DNA from: an uncultured Ruegeria sp.
GTDB taxonomy: Bacteria > Pseudomonadota > Alphaproteobacteria > Rhodobacterales > Rhodobacteraceae
DNA length: 64,000 nt
Assembly (NCBI RefSeq): GCF_947504215.1
Contig: NZ_CANNGO010000004.1
Span: 1-64,000 of the forward strand
Direction: 5' to 3'
Shown here: positions 63,737-64,000 of the stretch, in pieces
How positions within the stretch are numbered: the first letter of the stretch is position 1
Layout: the number at the start of each line of letters is the position of its first letter
The notes under the pieces: generated by a model
Database searches by the model: none
The model's input: only the letters and a program-made list of their open reading frames with translations
Told to the model about the DNA's origin: nothing
Position numbers and translations under genes: made by a program

Positions 63737-64000
63737 ATGACTATAAATTTGACACGCCGAGCGGCGTTGGGAGCCGCAGCAGCCTTACCATTTGCATCAG
63801 CAGCGGCACCTGTTTTCGCCGCAGGATCCGACAACAAAGCAAACTCAACAATCGCAAAGTCCTTCCAAATGGGCGATTTCACCGTCACGACACTTTTGGA
63901 TGGTAGCCTCCCACGCGACGGTGCCCAGGAGATTTTCGGTGGTGGCGCGTCGGATGAAGACTTTGCCAAAGTGTCGGCGGACAATTTCATCTCGCCTGAC
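63737..64000 (+). CDS. MBL-fold metallo-hydrolase, N-terminal part (cut by window end)
   Basis: An open frame of 88 codons running off the window. It begins MTINLTRRAALGAAAALPFA, a twin-arginine (Tat) signal, and continues FQMGDFTVTTLLDGSLPRD and AQEIFGGGASDEDFAKVSA, the start of the periplasmic metallo-beta-lactamase-fold hydrolases seen in Rhodobacteraceae. GGGAG lies upstream of the ATG. The metal-binding HxHxDH would lie beyond the window, so the call is by N-terminal pattern only. Confidence 0.7.
   Translation, partial: MTINLTRRAALGAAAALPFASAAAPVFAAGSDNKANSTIAKSFQMGDFTVTTLLDGSLPRDGAQEIFGGGASDEDFAKVSADNFISPD

Overview
The window looks like a chromosomal segment of an alphaproteobacterium of the Roseobacter group (Rhodobacteraceae). 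The clues are GC-rich coding with short intergenic gaps, a class I lysyl-tRNA synthetase, a small NDUFS4-like complex I protein, a Tat-signalled metallo-hydrolase, and a large beta-helix (pectate-lyase-3-like) protein of a type I associate with this family. The genus cannot be told from the sequence. No CRISPR array, intact prophage, rRNA operon or replication origin was seen.

Layout. 0.5-4.4 kb: a pxpBCA 5-oxoprolinase operon, then a protein resembling 4-hydroxyphenylpyruvate dioxygenase. 4.5-10.5 kb: housekeeping genes (dacA-type carboxypeptidase, HAD phosphatase, clpS, an RsmC-like methyltransferase, a short-chain dehydrogenase (SDR) with an altered catalytic motif, hemF). 10.6-13.2 kb: the modABC molybdate transporter. 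13.5-14.9 kb: a class V aminotransferase and tRNA-Val.

14.9-31.0 kb is the dominant system: a cyclitol/inositol catabolic locus. A LacI-type regulator lies beside two Gfo/Idh/MocA dehydrogenases. A plus-strand unit encodes iolC, an IolB-like protein and an IolJ-like aldolase. A long minus-strand series encodes iolG, a three-component sugar ABC transporter, iolD, iolE, a phytanoyl-CoA-type Fe(II)/2-oxoglutarate dioxygenase, a canonical iolB and a XylB-like dehydrogenase. Four near-identical 18-bp palindromes around TTGCAACCGGTTGCAA lie at the regulator, at the divergent dehydrogenase/iolC promoter, in front of iolG, and upstream of the binding-protein gene (inside the iolG 3' end). This strongly suggests one regulon. 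Transport brings in the cyclitol; IolG, IolE, IolD, IolB, IolC and IolJ form the standard route to acetyl-CoA and a C3 unit. The dioxygenase, second IolB, XylB-like SDR and two extra dehydrogenases suggest that modified or isomeric cyclitols or sugars are also used.

31.3-36.2 kb: tRNA-Arg, a GNAT enzyme, a complex I accessory subunit, a nuclease-like protein and uvrB. 36.3-37.7 kb is a small AT-rich accessory stretch with a lipoprotein gene and a truncated ORF6N (phage antirepressor type) remnant. 37.8-52.7 kb returns to core genes (FNT channel, small domain proteins, beta-helix protein, lysS, dacB, nadD, ettA). 52.7-54.3 kb is a second accessory patch: an AT-rich gene with a HEPN-type R-x4-H motif, then a decayed REP-associated tyrosine transposase (RAYT) with GTAG-headed REP pairs inside it and at its 3' end.

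54.4-64 kb: cold-shock gene, L,D-transpeptidase, an SRAP/YedK-family protein lacking Cys2, a tesA-ybbA-ybbP-like cluster, an NsrR-like Rrf2 regulator with FNR-like and palindromic sites, gltX, and the beginning of a Tat-exported MBL-fold hydrolase cut by the window end. All functional calls rest on reading motifs and family patterns by eye; no database search was possible.
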